Source: Streptomyces pactum (GTDB taxonomy: Bacteria; Actinomycetota; Actinomycetes; Streptomycetales; Streptomycetaceae). Taken from it: a DNA stretch of 64,000 bases. The notes below the pieces were generated by a model, which ran no database searches, was not told where the DNA came from, and was given only the letters and a program-made list of their open reading frames with translations. Of this stretch, positions 24,445-33,070 are shown in pieces (the stretch's first letter is position 1; every line of letters begins with the position of its first letter). The stretch lies in NCBI RefSeq assembly GCF_016031615.1, contig NZ_JACYXC010000001.1:496001-560000 (forward strand), read 5' to 3'. The translations under genes were made by a program, and so were the position numbers.

Positions 24445-26277
24445 TTGACGGGCATCGAAGCAGTGCGGCGCATCCTCCGCGACCTGGGCATCGAGGAGGA
24501 GCTGCTCCGCGAGGACCTGCAGCTGCGCGCGCACCTGGCGCTCGACTCCGTGGACCTGTCGCAGATTCAGGTCGAGCTGGCCGAGCGGTTCGCCCTCCAC
24601 GTCGATCTGTGGGGCGGGCGGGACTACACCCTGGGGCAGCTCGCCGGCCTCCTCGGCGAGGAACGGCCCGGTGCGGGGGCCGGGCGGGAGTACCGGGACC
24701 GCGGCTGGTGGCGCCCGGAGTTCCTGGACGACCTGGTGCTGGGCGGCCGGCACGCGGGCCACCGCACGGCGCTGGTCGCCCCCGGCCGCACCCTCACCAG
24801 GTCCGAGCTGGACGCGGCGGTGTCCGGCTGCGCCGCCGGGCTGGCGCACACCGGCATCCGGCCCGGCGAAACCGTGCTGGTGCAGCTGCCGAACGACGAC
24901 CGGTTCGTCGTGCTGGTGCTCGCGCTCATCAGGCTCGGAGCGCGTCCGGTGCTCGCCCTGCCCTCGCTGCGCGAGCACGAACTCGACCCGGTGTGTGCCG
25001 CGCTGGCGCCGAGCGCGCTGGCCGTGCCGGCCCGGTACCGGCGCTTCGACCACGTGCGGCTCGCCGAGCGGCTCCGCGAGCGGCATCCGTCCGTACGGAC
25101 CGTGCTCGTCTCGGGCGACGCCGGCCCGGCCGGCGGCCGTCCGAGCATCGACCGGCTCGTCGAGGACGGCGCCCCGGCCGCCGCCCCGCGGGTGGCGCGG
25201 CACCCCTCCGACACCGCCCTCTACCTGCTGTCGAGCGGCACCACGGGGGCACCCAAACCGGTCCCCCGCACCCACGAGGCGCTCGGGCACGTGCTCCGCA
25301 CCTCGGCGGCGGTCTCCGGACTGACCCCGGAATCGGTGTTCCTCGCGGTCCTGCCCATGACGCACGCCTTCGCCTTCTCCGCCCCGGGGGTCCTCGGCAC
25401 CCTCGCACGGGGCGGGAGGGTCGTACTCGCCGCACCGGACGACGCGACCGCGGCCATGGCGCTGATCGAGCGGGAACACGTCACCCACTGCGCGCTCACG
25501 CCCGCGCTCGCCCGGCAGTGGCTCGCCACCCGCGCCGCACACAACGGTGGTGGCCTGCCGGGCCTGCGGGTCCTGCAGGTGGGCGGGGCCCGTCTGGACG
25601 CCTCCACGGCCGCCCGGCTGGCCGGTACCTTCGGCTGCCGGGTCCAGCAGGTGTACGGGATGAGCGAGGGCCTGCTGAACTTCACCCGGCTCGACGACCC
25701 GCCCGAGGTGGCGTTCGGCACGCAGGGCCGGCCCTCCTCACCGGGTGACGAGACGCGCGTGGTGGACCGGGAGGGCCGGCCGGTCGCCGACGGCGGGACC
25801 GGCGAACTCCTGGCCAGGGGGCCGGGCATCATCACGGCCTACCACGACGGCGTGTCCCCAGGGTCGTTCACCGCCGACGGCTTCTACCGCACCGGCGACC
25901 TCGTCAGCCGCCACCCCTCCGGGAACTTCGTGGTGGTCGGACGCGTCAAGGACGTGATCAACCGCGGGGGAGAGAAGATCCCGGCGGACGAGCTGGAGGC
26001 ACTGGTACTGACCCACCCCGGCGTACGGGCCGCGGCCGCCGTGGCGATGCCGCACCCCGTCCTGGGTGAGGCCGTATGCCTGTACGTCGTGGCCGACGGC
26101 GAGGGGGCCCCGTCGCTGCGGGAGGTCCGCGGGTATCTGGAGGACAGCGGGCTGGCCCGGTTCAAGCTGCCCGAACGGCTCGTCGAGGTCGCGGCGCTTC
26201 CCCTGACCGCGGTCGGCAAGGTGGACAAGGCCCGGTTGCGCGCCGAGGCCGCGGCCCGGCCGGCGGACGGGGGCTGA
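24445..26277 (+). CDS. Acyl-carrier-protein / aryl acid-AMP ligase fusion
   Basis: The 610-residue product joins two modules. Residues 1-75 look like an acyl/aryl carrier protein with the phosphopantetheine Ser35 in LALDSVDLSQI. Residues 85-610 form an adenylating enzyme of the DhbE/EntE type: YLLSSGTTGAPKPVPRTH (about 258-275), LPMTHAFAFSAPGVLG, QVYGMSEGLLNFTRLDDPP, FYRTGDL (about 480), GRVKDVINRGGEKI and PLTAVGKVDK with the catalytic Lys near 592. It probably activates an aromatic acid such as salicylate or 2,3-dihydroxybenzoate and loads its own carrier. TTG at 24445 follows AAGGAG by six bases. The carrier being N-terminal and fused is unusual, since aryl carriers are usually separate or on isochorismatases. 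Confidence 0.88.
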   Translation: MTGIEAVRRILRDLGIEEELLREDLQLRAHLALDSVDLSQIQVELAERFALHVDLWGGRDYTLGQLAGLLGEERPGAGAGREYRDRGWWRPEFLDDLVLGGRHAGHRTALVAPGRTLTRSELDAAVSGCAAGLAHTGIRPGETVLVQLPNDDRFVVLVLALIRLGARPVLALPSLREHELDPVCAALAPSALAVPARYRRFDHVRLAERLRERHPSVRTVLVSGDAGPAGGRPSIDRLVEDGAPAAAPRVARHPSDTALYLLSSGTTGAPKPVPRTHEALGHVLRTSAAVSGLTPESVFLAVLPMTHAFAFSAPGVLGTLARGGRVVLAAPDDATAAMALIEREHVTHCALTPALARQWLATRAAHNGGGLPGLRVLQVGGARLDASTAARLAGTFGCRVQQVYGMSEGLLNFTRLDDPPEVAFGTQGRPSSPGDETRVVDREGRPVADGGTGELLARGPGIITAYHDGVSPGSFTADGFYRTGDLVSRHPSGNFVVVGRVKDVINRGGEKIPADELEALVLTHPGVRAAAAVAMPHPVLGEAVCLYVVADGEGAPSLREVRGYLEDSGLARFKLPERLVEVAALPLTAVGKVDKARLRAEAAARPADGG

Positions 26278-26338
26278 CCGGCCGGCGCGGCAGCTGCCGC
26301 AAGCCGCCGGCCGGGCCACGGGAGGCCCGGCGGTGCTG

Positions 26339-26983
26339 CTACGGCCGGCCGCGCCGGGTGGCGCTCCCTGCCGGACCCGGGTCCGGGTCCGGGTCCAGCA
26401 TCATGTCGAGCGACAGGGAGCCGTCCGCCTCGGTGAAGGAGCCCACCCGCCGGAAGCCGTTCTTCTCGTAGTACCGGATGGCGCGAGGGTTGTCGGCGCG
26501 GACACCGCCCCACAGGATGATTCTCCTCCTGCCGAGCAGTCGCGCGGTCTCCGTGACCAGCGGGAAGACGAGCGTCCCGACGCCTCGGCCCTGGTGGTCG
26601 TCGGCCAGGGTGGGGCCGAAGCGGCAGTCGGTCGCCTCGCTGAGGCGGATGCCCGCGTCCCGGTAGCGGGCGGTGTCCGAGGCAGTCAGCGCGAGGCCGA
26701 ATTCGAGCAGGCCGACGATGCGGCCGGACGGCACCTCCTGGAGCACCAGCCGGAGCTTGTCGTGGCGCGCGATGGCGTCACACAGCTCCTGGGCGGTCGC
26801 CAGGTCGTACCCGTCGAACGTGCTGAAGCGCCGCGATGCGGGCGACAGGGCACCGAGGAACTCGGCCAGCGGACCCGCGTCGACGTGCGTCAGGGGACGG
26901 ACGATGACATCCGGACCGCCACCAGGGCTCAGACGGCGCGTCAGGCGATGGGGATTCGCGGCGATCTCCGTCAGGGTGAGCAC
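26339..26983 (-). CDS. GNAT family N-acetyltransferase
   Basis: The 214-residue product has a GNAT domain: VRPLTHVDAGPLAEFLGALS at the start, GIVGLLEFGLAL-type strands, FGPTLADDHQGRGVGTLVF with the acetyl-CoA motif Q-G-R-G-V-G, and a final RADNPRAIRYYEKNGFRRVG typical of the C-terminal helix and strand. The tail is Asp/Pro/Gly-rich. GTG at 26983 has GGAGGGAGG upstream. It is convergent with the AMP-ligase gene (62 bp apart). Substrate is unknown. Confidence 0.9.
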   Translation of the reverse strand: MLTLTEIAANPHRLTRRLSPGGGPDVIVRPLTHVDAGPLAEFLGALSPASRRFSTFDGYDLATAQELCDAIARHDKLRLVLQEVPSGRIVGLLEFGLALTASDTARYRDAGIRLSEATDCRFGPTLADDHQGRGVGTLVFPLVTETARLLGRRRIILWGGVRADNPRAIRYYEKNGFRRVGSFTEADGSLSLDMMLDPDPDPGPAGSATRRGRP

Positions 26984-27063
26984 CCGGCAGCCTCCCTCCG
27001 GACCGGCTGCGGGGCGACGACCCGCCGGCTCCGGGCATTCCGTAGGTCCACGTGCACGAGGGA

Positions 27064-27092
27064 ACGGCCCCCGGCATCACGCCGGGGGCCGT
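27064..27092 (-). terminator. Second hairpin downstream of acyl-CoA dehydrogenase
   Basis: ACGGCCCCCGGC and GCCGGGGGCCGT form a perfect 12-bp stem around a 5-base loop ATCAC. It lies about 250 bases after the leftward acyl-CoA dehydrogenase gene and 81 bases before the GNAT start, so it insulates the two. Confidence 0.65.
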
Positions 27093-27280
27093 GGTGTACC
27101 GTACCGGCCCCCGGCCGCGGGAAGCCCCGGCCGGCCCCGTGCTCCGGTGCTCCCGCGCGACGCCCGGGCGTACGGAACGGACCCGAACGGCCCGGGGCCG
27201 ATCCGGCTCCCGGACCGCCTCGGACGCCTCGTCTCCCGAAATTCTCCCGAACGATCTTCATGCGCCTCCGGCTGGCGGAA

Positions 27281-27312
27281 CGGCGCCGTCTCCACCGAAG
27301 GGGACGGCGCCG
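27281..27312 (-). terminator. Hairpin after acyl-CoA dehydrogenase
   Basis: CGGCGCCGTCTCC (27281-27293) pairs with GGGGACGGCGCCG (27300-27312) with one mismatch and a 6-base loop, 34 bases after the stop codon of the leftward gene. Confidence 0.65.
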
Positions 27313-27345
27313 ATTCCTGCACCGGTGACCTGACCGGACAGTGTT

Positions 27346-28497
27346 CTACGGCAGGTTGCGGGACATGACGATCCGCTGGACCTGGTTGGTGCCCTCGTAG
27401 ATCTGGGTGATCTTGGCGTCGCGCATCATGCGCTCCACCGGGTAGTCGCGGGTGTAGCCGTAGCCGCCGAGCAGCTGGACCGCGTCGGTGGTCACCTCCA
27501 TCGCCACGTCGGAGGCGAAGCACTTGGCCGCCGCGCCGAAGAAGGTCAGGTCGGCGTCCACCCGCTCGGACTTCGCCGCGGCGGCGTAGGTCAGCTGGCG
27601 CGCCGCCTCCAGCTTCATGGCCATGTCGGCGAGCATGAACTGGATGCCCTGGAAGTCGGCGATCGGCTTGCCGAACTGCTTGCGCTCCTTGACGTAGCCC
27701 TTGGCGTAGTCGAGCGCCCCCTGGGCGATGCCCAGGGCCTGGGCCGCGATGGTGATGCGGGTGTGGTCCAGCGTCTTCATCGCGGTGGCGAAGCCGGTGC
27801 CCTCCTCGCCGATCATGCGGTCCGCCGGGATCCGCACGTTGTCCAGGTAGACCTCACGCGTCGGGGAACCCTTGATGCCCAGCTTCTTCTCCGGGGCACC
27901 GAAGGACACACCCTCGTCGGACTTCTCCACGACGAAGGCGGAGATGCCCTTGGAGCGCTTCTCGGGGTCGGTGACGGCCATCACCGTGTAGAACTCGGAG
28001 ACCCCCGCGTTGGTGATCCAGCGCTTCACCCCGTTGAGCACCCAGTGGTCGCCGTCGCGGACCGCGCGGGTCTTCATGCCGGCCGCGTCGGAGCCGGCGT
28101 CGGGCTCGGACAGGCAGTAGGAGAACATCGCGTCACCCTTGGCGAGCGGCGCGAGGTACTTCTGCTTCAGCTCCTCGGAACCGGACAGCATCACCGGCAG
28201 CGAGCCCAGCTTGTTGACCGCCGGGATCAGCGAGGAGGAGCCGCAGACCCGCGCGACCTCCTCGATCACGATCACCGTCGCCAGCGCGTCCGCGCCCGCG
28301 CCGCCGTACGTCTCCGGCACGTGCACCGCGTGGAGGTCGTTGGCGACCAGCGCGTCCAGGGCCTCCTGCGGGAAGCGTGCCTCCTCGTCGACCTCGGCCG
28401 CGAACGGCGCGATCTTCGCCTCGGCGAGCGCGCGCACCGACTCGCGGAGCATGTCGTGCTCCTCGGACGGCCGGTACAGGTCGAAGTCCTGGCTCAT
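27346..28497 (-). CDS. Acyl-CoA dehydrogenase
   Basis: The 383-residue flavoprotein has the full acyl-CoA dehydrogenase layout: helical N-terminal domain (FDLYRPSEEHDMLRESVRAL), FAD-contact FSYCLSEPDAGSDAAGMKT, KRWITNAGVSEFYTV, middle beta domain, and C-terminal helices with ERKQFGKPIADFQGIQFMLA and LLGGYGYTRDYPVERMMRDA. The catalytic base is Glu368 in QIYEGTNQVQ, the position found in short- and medium-chain enzymes. It oxidises acyl-CoA to trans-2-enoyl-CoA. ATG at 28497 follows GAGG. The divergent TetR regulator 117 bp away is a likely repressor. Confidence 0.95.
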   Translation of the reverse strand: MSQDFDLYRPSEEHDMLRESVRALAEAKIAPFAAEVDEEARFPQEALDALVANDLHAVHVPETYGGAGADALATVIVIEEVARVCGSSSLIPAVNKLGSLPVMLSGSEELKQKYLAPLAKGDAMFSYCLSEPDAGSDAAGMKTRAVRDGDHWVLNGVKRWITNAGVSEFYTVMAVTDPEKRSKGISAFVVEKSDEGVSFGAPEKKLGIKGSPTREVYLDNVRIPADRMIGEEGTGFATAMKTLDHTRITIAAQALGIAQGALDYAKGYVKERKQFGKPIADFQGIQFMLADMAMKLEAARQLTYAAAAKSERVDADLTFFGAAAKCFASDVAMEVTTDAVQLLGGYGYTRDYPVERMMRDAKITQIYEGTNQVQRIVMSRNLP

Positions 28498-28547
28498 GTT
28501 CGGAACCTCAGTTTCGGTTGCGTGGGTCGACACGACACAACGGCTAC

Positions 28548-28583
28548 GGCACTCAGTACCCCCAAGTATGCACACCCAGTGCC
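28548..28583. promoter_or_regulatory. Inverted repeat in the acd-tetR divergent promoter region
   Basis: GGCACT (28548-28553) and AGTGCC (28578-28583) are perfect inverted arms 24 bases apart in the 117-bp gap, the only clear symmetry there. The TetR gene start at 28615 has no ribosome site and TAAGTT at 28602-28607 may be its -10 element, implying a leaderless mRNA. Confidence 0.35.
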
Positions 28584-28614
28584 ATCGGACAATCCTGGTG
28601 CTAAGTTCCCGGAC

Positions 28615-29346
28615 ATGACCGAGGAGCGCGACCCGGGCCCGGGACCAGGCACGACACCGAACCGACCGCCGATGCGGGACGCCCTGGTCGCCGCCGCCTT
28701 CGAGCTCTTCCTGGAGCGTGGTTTCGAGGCCACCACCGTTGACGACATCGTCGCACTGGCGGGCGTCGGGCGCCGGTCGTTCTTCCGCTACTTCCCCTCC
28801 AAGGAGGACGTGGTCTTCCCCGACCACGAGCGCTGCCTGGCCGACATGACCGCCTTCCTGGAGTCGGTCGCCGAGGACCCCGAGCCGGTGGCCCGGGTCT
28901 GCGACGCGGCCCGCATGGTGCTGCGGATGTACGCCGAGAACCCCACCTTCTCGGTCCAGCGCTACCGGCTCACCAAGAGCTTCCCCGGCCTGCGCGCCTA
29001 CGAGCTGTCGGTGGTGTGGCGGTACGAGCGGGCGCTCGCCGCCTACCTGCGACGCCGCTTCGCCGGCTGGTCCGACGGGGACCTGCGGGCGGACGTGATC
29101 GCCGCCGCGGTGGTCGCGGCGCACAACAACGCGCTCCGCTCCTGGCTGCGCTCGGGGGGCGAGGGCGACGCGGAGGCGGCGGTGGACCACGCGCTCGCCC
29201 TGGTCCGGAACTCCTGGGCGCCCGACGGCGGGCCGGCCGGCCCCGGTGAGCCGGCGGACGAGGACGTGGTGGTGGTGATCACCAAGCGCCGGACGCCGCT
29301 GTGGCGGGTGGTCCGCGAGCTGGAGGGCGGTCAGGGACCGGGGTGA
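28615..29346 (+). CDS. TetR/AcrR family regulator
   Basis: The 243-residue product has a TetR helix-turn-helix at about residues 22-68: AAFELFLERGFEATTVDDIV then ALAGVGRRSFFRYFPSKEDV. The C-terminal helical domain includes VQRYRLTKSFPGLRAYELSVVWRYERA and a disordered tail with a final VVVVITKRRTPLWRVVREL. It is divergent from acyl-CoA dehydrogenase, so it probably senses an acyl-CoA and controls that gene; this is inferred from arrangement. ATG at 28615 is taken; the mRNA may be leaderless. Confidence 0.93.
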   Translation: MTEERDPGPGPGTTPNRPPMRDALVAAAFELFLERGFEATTVDDIVALAGVGRRSFFRYFPSKEDVVFPDHERCLADMTAFLESVAEDPEPVARVCDAARMVLRMYAENPTFSVQRYRLTKSFPGLRAYELSVVWRYERALAAYLRRRFAGWSDGDLRADVIAAAVVAAHNNALRSWLRSGGEGDAEAAVDHALALVRNSWAPDGGPAGPGEPADEDVVVVITKRRTPLWRVVRELEGGQGPG

Positions 29347-29467
29347 GGCCGCCGCTCCCCGCCTGACCAGACCAGGGAACTCAGTGCCTTTACAGCTGAC
29401 ACTGCGTGCCATAGGCTTCCGAGGACGCGCCTCAGATTCCTCCGGCCCAGCGCAGGGAGATGACACC

Positions 29468-29977
29468 GTGTTCCACACCGCGGCCGAGATCGACCCGTTC
29501 CGGACCCAGCACAGCCCGGCCGTCCCGGCCGGCCCCGACCCCGGGGACACGGACGAGCCCGGGGACACGGCCGGCTCGCGAGCGCAGGAGGGCTGGCCGG
29601 GGCAGGACTACCTCGACGGCCTCCAGCGCGGCGAGCTGTACTTCCAGCGCTGCCGCTGGTGCCGCACCGCCGTCTACCACCGCCTGCTCTGCCCCGTCTG
29701 TGCCTCCCCCGACCTGGACTGGGAGCACAGTTCGGGCACCGGGGTGGTGCGCCAGGCCACCGTGGTGCGGCGCAGCACCGGCACGCTGCGGACGGTGGGA
29801 CTGATCGACATGGCCGAGGGCTTCCGGCTCCGCGCCACCCTCTCCGGGGTCACCGCCGACCATGTGCGCCCCGGCACCGTGGTACGGCTCGACCCGCACG
29901 CCGCCCGCCCGCGCGAGCTGACCTTCCGGCCGGGCGGCGACGACGGGACCGAGCACCACCGCACCGCCCGGCCCTGA
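29468..29977 (+). CDS. DUF35-type zinc ribbon / OB-fold protein (acyl-CoA-associated)
   Basis: The 169-residue product has a rubredoxin-like zinc ribbon with Cys62-x2-Cys65 and Cys75-x2-Cys78 (FQRCRWCRTAVY, LLCPVCAS), followed by an OB-fold with GTGVVRQATVVRRS and RPGTVVRLDPHA. This is the DUF35 arrangement that accompanies thiolases and acyl-CoA hydratases. The N terminus is a disordered Asp/Pro/Gly segment. GTG at 29468 behind GGGAG is preferred over an earlier GTG at 29384 with no good ribosome site. It may cooperate with acyl-CoA enzymes; no thiolase gene is adjacent. Confidence 0.78.
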   Translation: MFHTAAEIDPFRTQHSPAVPAGPDPGDTDEPGDTAGSRAQEGWPGQDYLDGLQRGELYFQRCRWCRTAVYHRLLCPVCASPDLDWEHSSGTGVVRQATVVRRSTGTLRTVGLIDMAEGFRLRATLSGVTADHVRPGTVVRLDPHAARPRELTFRPGGDDGTEHHRTARP

Positions 29978-30248
29978 GCCTGCGGGGACGACCGCCACGC
30001 CGCCGGGGACGGTGACCGCCCCCGGGCCATACGGCGGGGCCCCGGTCGTGCGGATCCGGTCGTGCCGTCCGGTCGTCCGGCGGGGGCATCCTTGCGGTCT
30101 GCGGTCCGTCCGGTGTCCGGTGCGGTCCGTCCTGCGGGGCGGATTCCCGGTGGAGGGCGGTGCACCGCGGTCAGGCGCGGGGCCGGCCCGGCGGCTGCCG
30201 GCGCCGTCCGGCCGGGCGCACGCCCGGTAAGAGGGACGGTGACCGCGG

Positions 30249-30752
30249 TCAGGTTCCCCGGCGGCGCGCCCCGCGGCCGGGCCCGTCCGGCCTGCCGGGT
30301 CCTCCGGCGGACCGGGGCGGGGCGGCGAGGAGGGTGTCCACCACCCGGCCGAAGATCCGGCGGCCGGCCCAGGCGGTGGGCGGGTCGAACAGCCGGGGCA
30401 GCAGCCGGACCCGGGCCTCCTCCCGCCAGCTCACCACCGACCCCGCGCCGTCGGGCCGGACCTCGATCTCCGCCCAGCCGACGACCACCCCGCCGCGTTT
30501 GACCAGGCGGCACCGTCCGGTTCCGTCCGGGCCGGGCGGCTCCCAGCGGACCACCTCCATGGGGTCGTCGAAGCCCAGGCGTCCGCGGCCGGTACGCGCC
30601 AGGACCACCGTCCCGGTGCGGGTGGGTCCGGGCGGCTCGGTGCTGAGCCGGGTCAGCGGGACATGAGCGGAGTGCCGGGGCCAGTCGGTGACCCGCCGCC
30701 ACGCCTCCGCCGGGGGCAGTGGGGACCGACGCCGGAACGCGATGAGCGCCAC
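30249..30752 (-). CDS. SRPBCC (polyketide cyclase-like) small protein
   Basis: The 167-residue product begins MALIAFRRRSPLPPAEAWRR and shows the SRPBCC pattern: helix AEAWRRVTDWPRHSAHVP, then alternating beta strands ending in SVVSWREEARVRLLPRL and a long C-terminal helix (AGRRIFGRVVDTLLA). Such domains bind hydrophobic ligands in a central cavity. GTG at 30752 lacks a ribosome site, but TACGAT lies 6 bases before it, an ideal -10 box, so the mRNA is probably leaderless. The C-terminal 25 residues are Gly/Pro/Arg-rich. Ligand is unknown. Confidence 0.82.
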   Translation of the reverse strand: MALIAFRRRSPLPPAEAWRRVTDWPRHSAHVPLTRLSTEPPGPTRTGTVVLARTGRGRLGFDDPMEVVRWEPPGPDGTGRCRLVKRGGVVVGWAEIEVRPDGAGSVVSWREEARVRLLPRLFDPPTAWAGRRIFGRVVDTLLAAPPRSAGGPGRPDGPGRGARRRGT

Positions 30753-31339
30753 GGCACGATCGTAGGCGCCCGGCCACCACCCGGCGCGGGCACCCTGCCC
30801 CGCCGGCCGTACCGGCCCTCCCCGGTGTGCCCCGCCCCGGGCTCCGCGCCGCCCCGGCTCCCGCCCCCTTCCTGGCCCTGTCCCGGCCCCGGCTCGCTTG
30901 GCGCGCCGATGCCGGTGCCGTGCTGGTGCCGGTGCCGGGTGCTGGCGGTCCTGGGTGGTGCGGGCCGCGCCCTGGGGCCGTACGTTCCGGTGCCGTCGTA
31001 TCCGCACAGCCCCGCCAAGCCCCCGCCCCGCTTCCACGCCCCGGGCGGCACGGCCCAGGGGGCCGCGTCCGGCCGGGGCCTGATGTCCGTCCGGCCCCCG
31101 GCGCACAGGTCGTCGGTGGCACGAGGGCTCGGTGGGACGGGGCCTCTGCCTGGCGGGCCCTGCCCGCACCGCGCAGGGCCCGGCGACGGGACGGCGGGTA
31201 CGGGGCAGCCCTGGCGTCGGGCGGCCCGGATCCGGCGGCCGGGCAGCGCGTGACCGGGCGGGACCCCTCACCCCGTGGGCGGCTGTCCGCCGGGGCGGAA
31301 CCGGTCCACGTCGAAGCGGCCGGCCGGAGGGGCACGCGA
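30753..31339. other. 587-bp intergenic region without supported gene
   Basis: The region between two leftward genes is GC-rich with short GGTGCCGGTGC-type runs around 30905-30950. Apart from the leaderless promoter of the SRPBCC gene at its left edge (TACGAT), nothing is recognised. Confidence 0.45.
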
Positions 31340-32722
31340 TCACGTGGTCAGCCGTGCGGCGACGGCCGCCGCCTGGGCGGCCACCCCCGGTATGCCGGGG
31401 GTCACCAGCCAACCGGCCCGTGCCACGGCCGTCTCCCCCACCAGCCACAGGCCCCGGTCGGCCGCCTCGTCCGCCCCGGGCACCAGGGACGCCCGGGGGG
31501 TGATCGCGTTGACGACCACGTCGGCGACCGGCGCGCCGGGCTCCGGGCCGAGCCGGAAGCCGCCGGCCGCCGACGGCGTGATCCCGGTGGGCGCGGTGGC
31601 AACGGTGAGCTGCCCGGAGTCGAACATGCCGAGCAGCACGGCCGCGTTGTGGGGCACCATGGGCGAACTCAGGGCGATCACGGTGCGGGCGTACCGGCCG
31701 CGCAGCAGTTCCCGGTCGTGCTCGGTCAGCAGCCGCCACGCCTGGAGGCCCAGCGGATGCACGGCGGCCTGGAGGAGCCGGCGGCCGAGCGAGGGCGAGT
31801 CGGTCTCCGCCAGCTGGCGGCGCAGCCGCCGGTCCGGTTCCTCCCGCCCGGTGTCCCGGATCTCGGCGGTCAGGTCGTCGAGGTTCTGCCCGTGGCCGGC
31901 GGCCTCGGCGCGCAGCAGCTCGGCGAGATGGCCGAGGGTGAGCCGGCCGTGGCGCGCGGCGGTCGCGTCGAGCTGCTCGCGGGTCAGCCGGACCGGCTCC
32001 ACCGGCACCGGGCGCTGCCAGACGAACGGCAGCACACGGTGACGGGAGATGAGGGTGATGCCGCCCCGGTGCCCGCGGTCGGCGAGCGCCACGGCGATGT
32101 CCACGGCGGTCAGTCCGCTGCCGAGCACGGCCACCTCGGCCCGCTCGGGGATCCGGGCCAGGGTCTCGGCGAGCGGATAGGGGTCGGGGAGGTAGCCCGG
32201 TGTCCCGGCGAGCCGGTAGACGTCGGCCGGCGTGCCGGCGCCGGTGCAGTGCACCACCCGGTCGACCTCGTGTTCCGGCCCGCCGTCGTCGGTGCGCAGG
32301 GTGTATCCCGCCCCGGACGCGGCCACCCCGGTGACCCGGGCGGCCACCACCGTCACCCGGCACCCGGCCTCCGCCAGGCGCCGCACGGCCTCCTCCGCGG
32401 TGTCCTCCAGGTACTCCCCGTAGGCGCCGCGCGGCAGCAGCGGGACGCCGAGCCGCGGATCGAGCCAGCTCCGCGCGTATCCGGGCCCCCGCCGCCGCAG
32501 CCAGCGGTCGTAGTGGCCGTCGTCGCCGTGCCGGGCCGACATGATGAAGCCGGGCGCGTTCACCCGCACCGCGTTCAGGTCCCGCTGGTAGGCGCGGCCG
32601 CGCCACAGCCGCGGGGCGGGTTCGAAGACGGTCACCGCGCGGGGCGGCCGGGCGGTGCGGGACAGGGCGTCCAGCAGGCTGACGGCGGCAGCGCCGCCGC
32701 CGATCACGCCGACGTGCGTCAT
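31340..32722 (-). CDS. FAD/NAD(P)-binding flavoprotein (monooxygenase-like)
   Basis: The 460-residue product starts THVGVIGGGAAAVSLLDAL, a Rossmann FAD motif, and continues FEPAPRLWRGRAYQRDL and VNAPGFIMSARHGD, the pattern of the FAD-NAD(P)-binding family related to siderophore N-hydroxylases. A second nucleotide motif is VAVLGSGLTAVDIAVALADRG (about 200-220). The end, GLWLVGETAVARAGWLVTPG, has the typical closing FAD contact. ATG at 32722 has GGAGGA upstream. It is presumably a cytoplasmic oxidoreductase; the substrate cannot be assigned. The divergent LuxR gene at 33071 may regulate it. Confidence 0.85.
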   Translation of the reverse strand: MTHVGVIGGGAAAVSLLDALSRTARPPRAVTVFEPAPRLWRGRAYQRDLNAVRVNAPGFIMSARHGDDGHYDRWLRRRGPGYARSWLDPRLGVPLLPRGAYGEYLEDTAEEAVRRLAEAGCRVTVVAARVTGVAASGAGYTLRTDDGGPEHEVDRVVHCTGAGTPADVYRLAGTPGYLPDPYPLAETLARIPERAEVAVLGSGLTAVDIAVALADRGHRGGITLISRHRVLPFVWQRPVPVEPVRLTREQLDATAARHGRLTLGHLAELLRAEAAGHGQNLDDLTAEIRDTGREEPDRRLRRQLAETDSPSLGRRLLQAAVHPLGLQAWRLLTEHDRELLRGRYARTVIALSSPMVPHNAAVLLGMFDSGQLTVATAPTGITPSAAGGFRLGPEPGAPVADVVVNAITPRASLVPGADEAADRGLWLVGETAVARAGWLVTPGIPGVAAQAAAVAARLTT

Positions 32723-33070
32723 GGGGTTCCTCCGGGTCGTGCAGGGCCGGGGCGGGCTCCTCCCGCCCCGGCGGCGGGCTGTCCGCCGCCGGTCCCACCC
32801 TGGCCGGGGCGCCGGCCGGGAGCCCATGCCCCGCCGGTGGTGGACCGGCGGGGCGCGACCCCCTCGGATGGGGGTTGGCGCCGGGGCCCGGGCGCGGCAG
32901 GGTGGGGCCGGTGATCGCGGCGGGTCCGCGCGGCGGCCGGGGGTTCTCGGCGGGCCGCCGTGCCCGGCCGGGGTCGCGCCGCCGGGGGCCTGGCCGTCGG
33001 CGGCACCGGACCGTGCGGAGGGAGCACGGGCCGGCGGAAAGGGCCGCGGCGGGGGCCGCGGGCCGGGGAG
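32723..33070. other. Divergent intergenic region
   Basis: The 348-bp GC-rich gap between the flavoprotein gene and the LuxR gene should hold both promoters. No clear hexamers, palindromes or repeats were found. Confidence 0.4.

Larger units (their letters stand above)
26984..27345. other. Spacer between GNAT and acyl-CoA dehydrogenase genes, with two hairpins
   Basis: The 362-bp stretch holds two strong inverted repeats (listed separately) that would terminate the leftward acyl-CoA dehydrogenase transcript, and presumably the GNAT promoter. No gene is seen. Confidence 0.6.

Noticed and set aside
30827..32914. A 695-codon forward open frame opposite the flavoprotein gene
   Set aside because: Antisense shadow; the reverse strand shows clear FAD and NAD motifs and a ribosome site.
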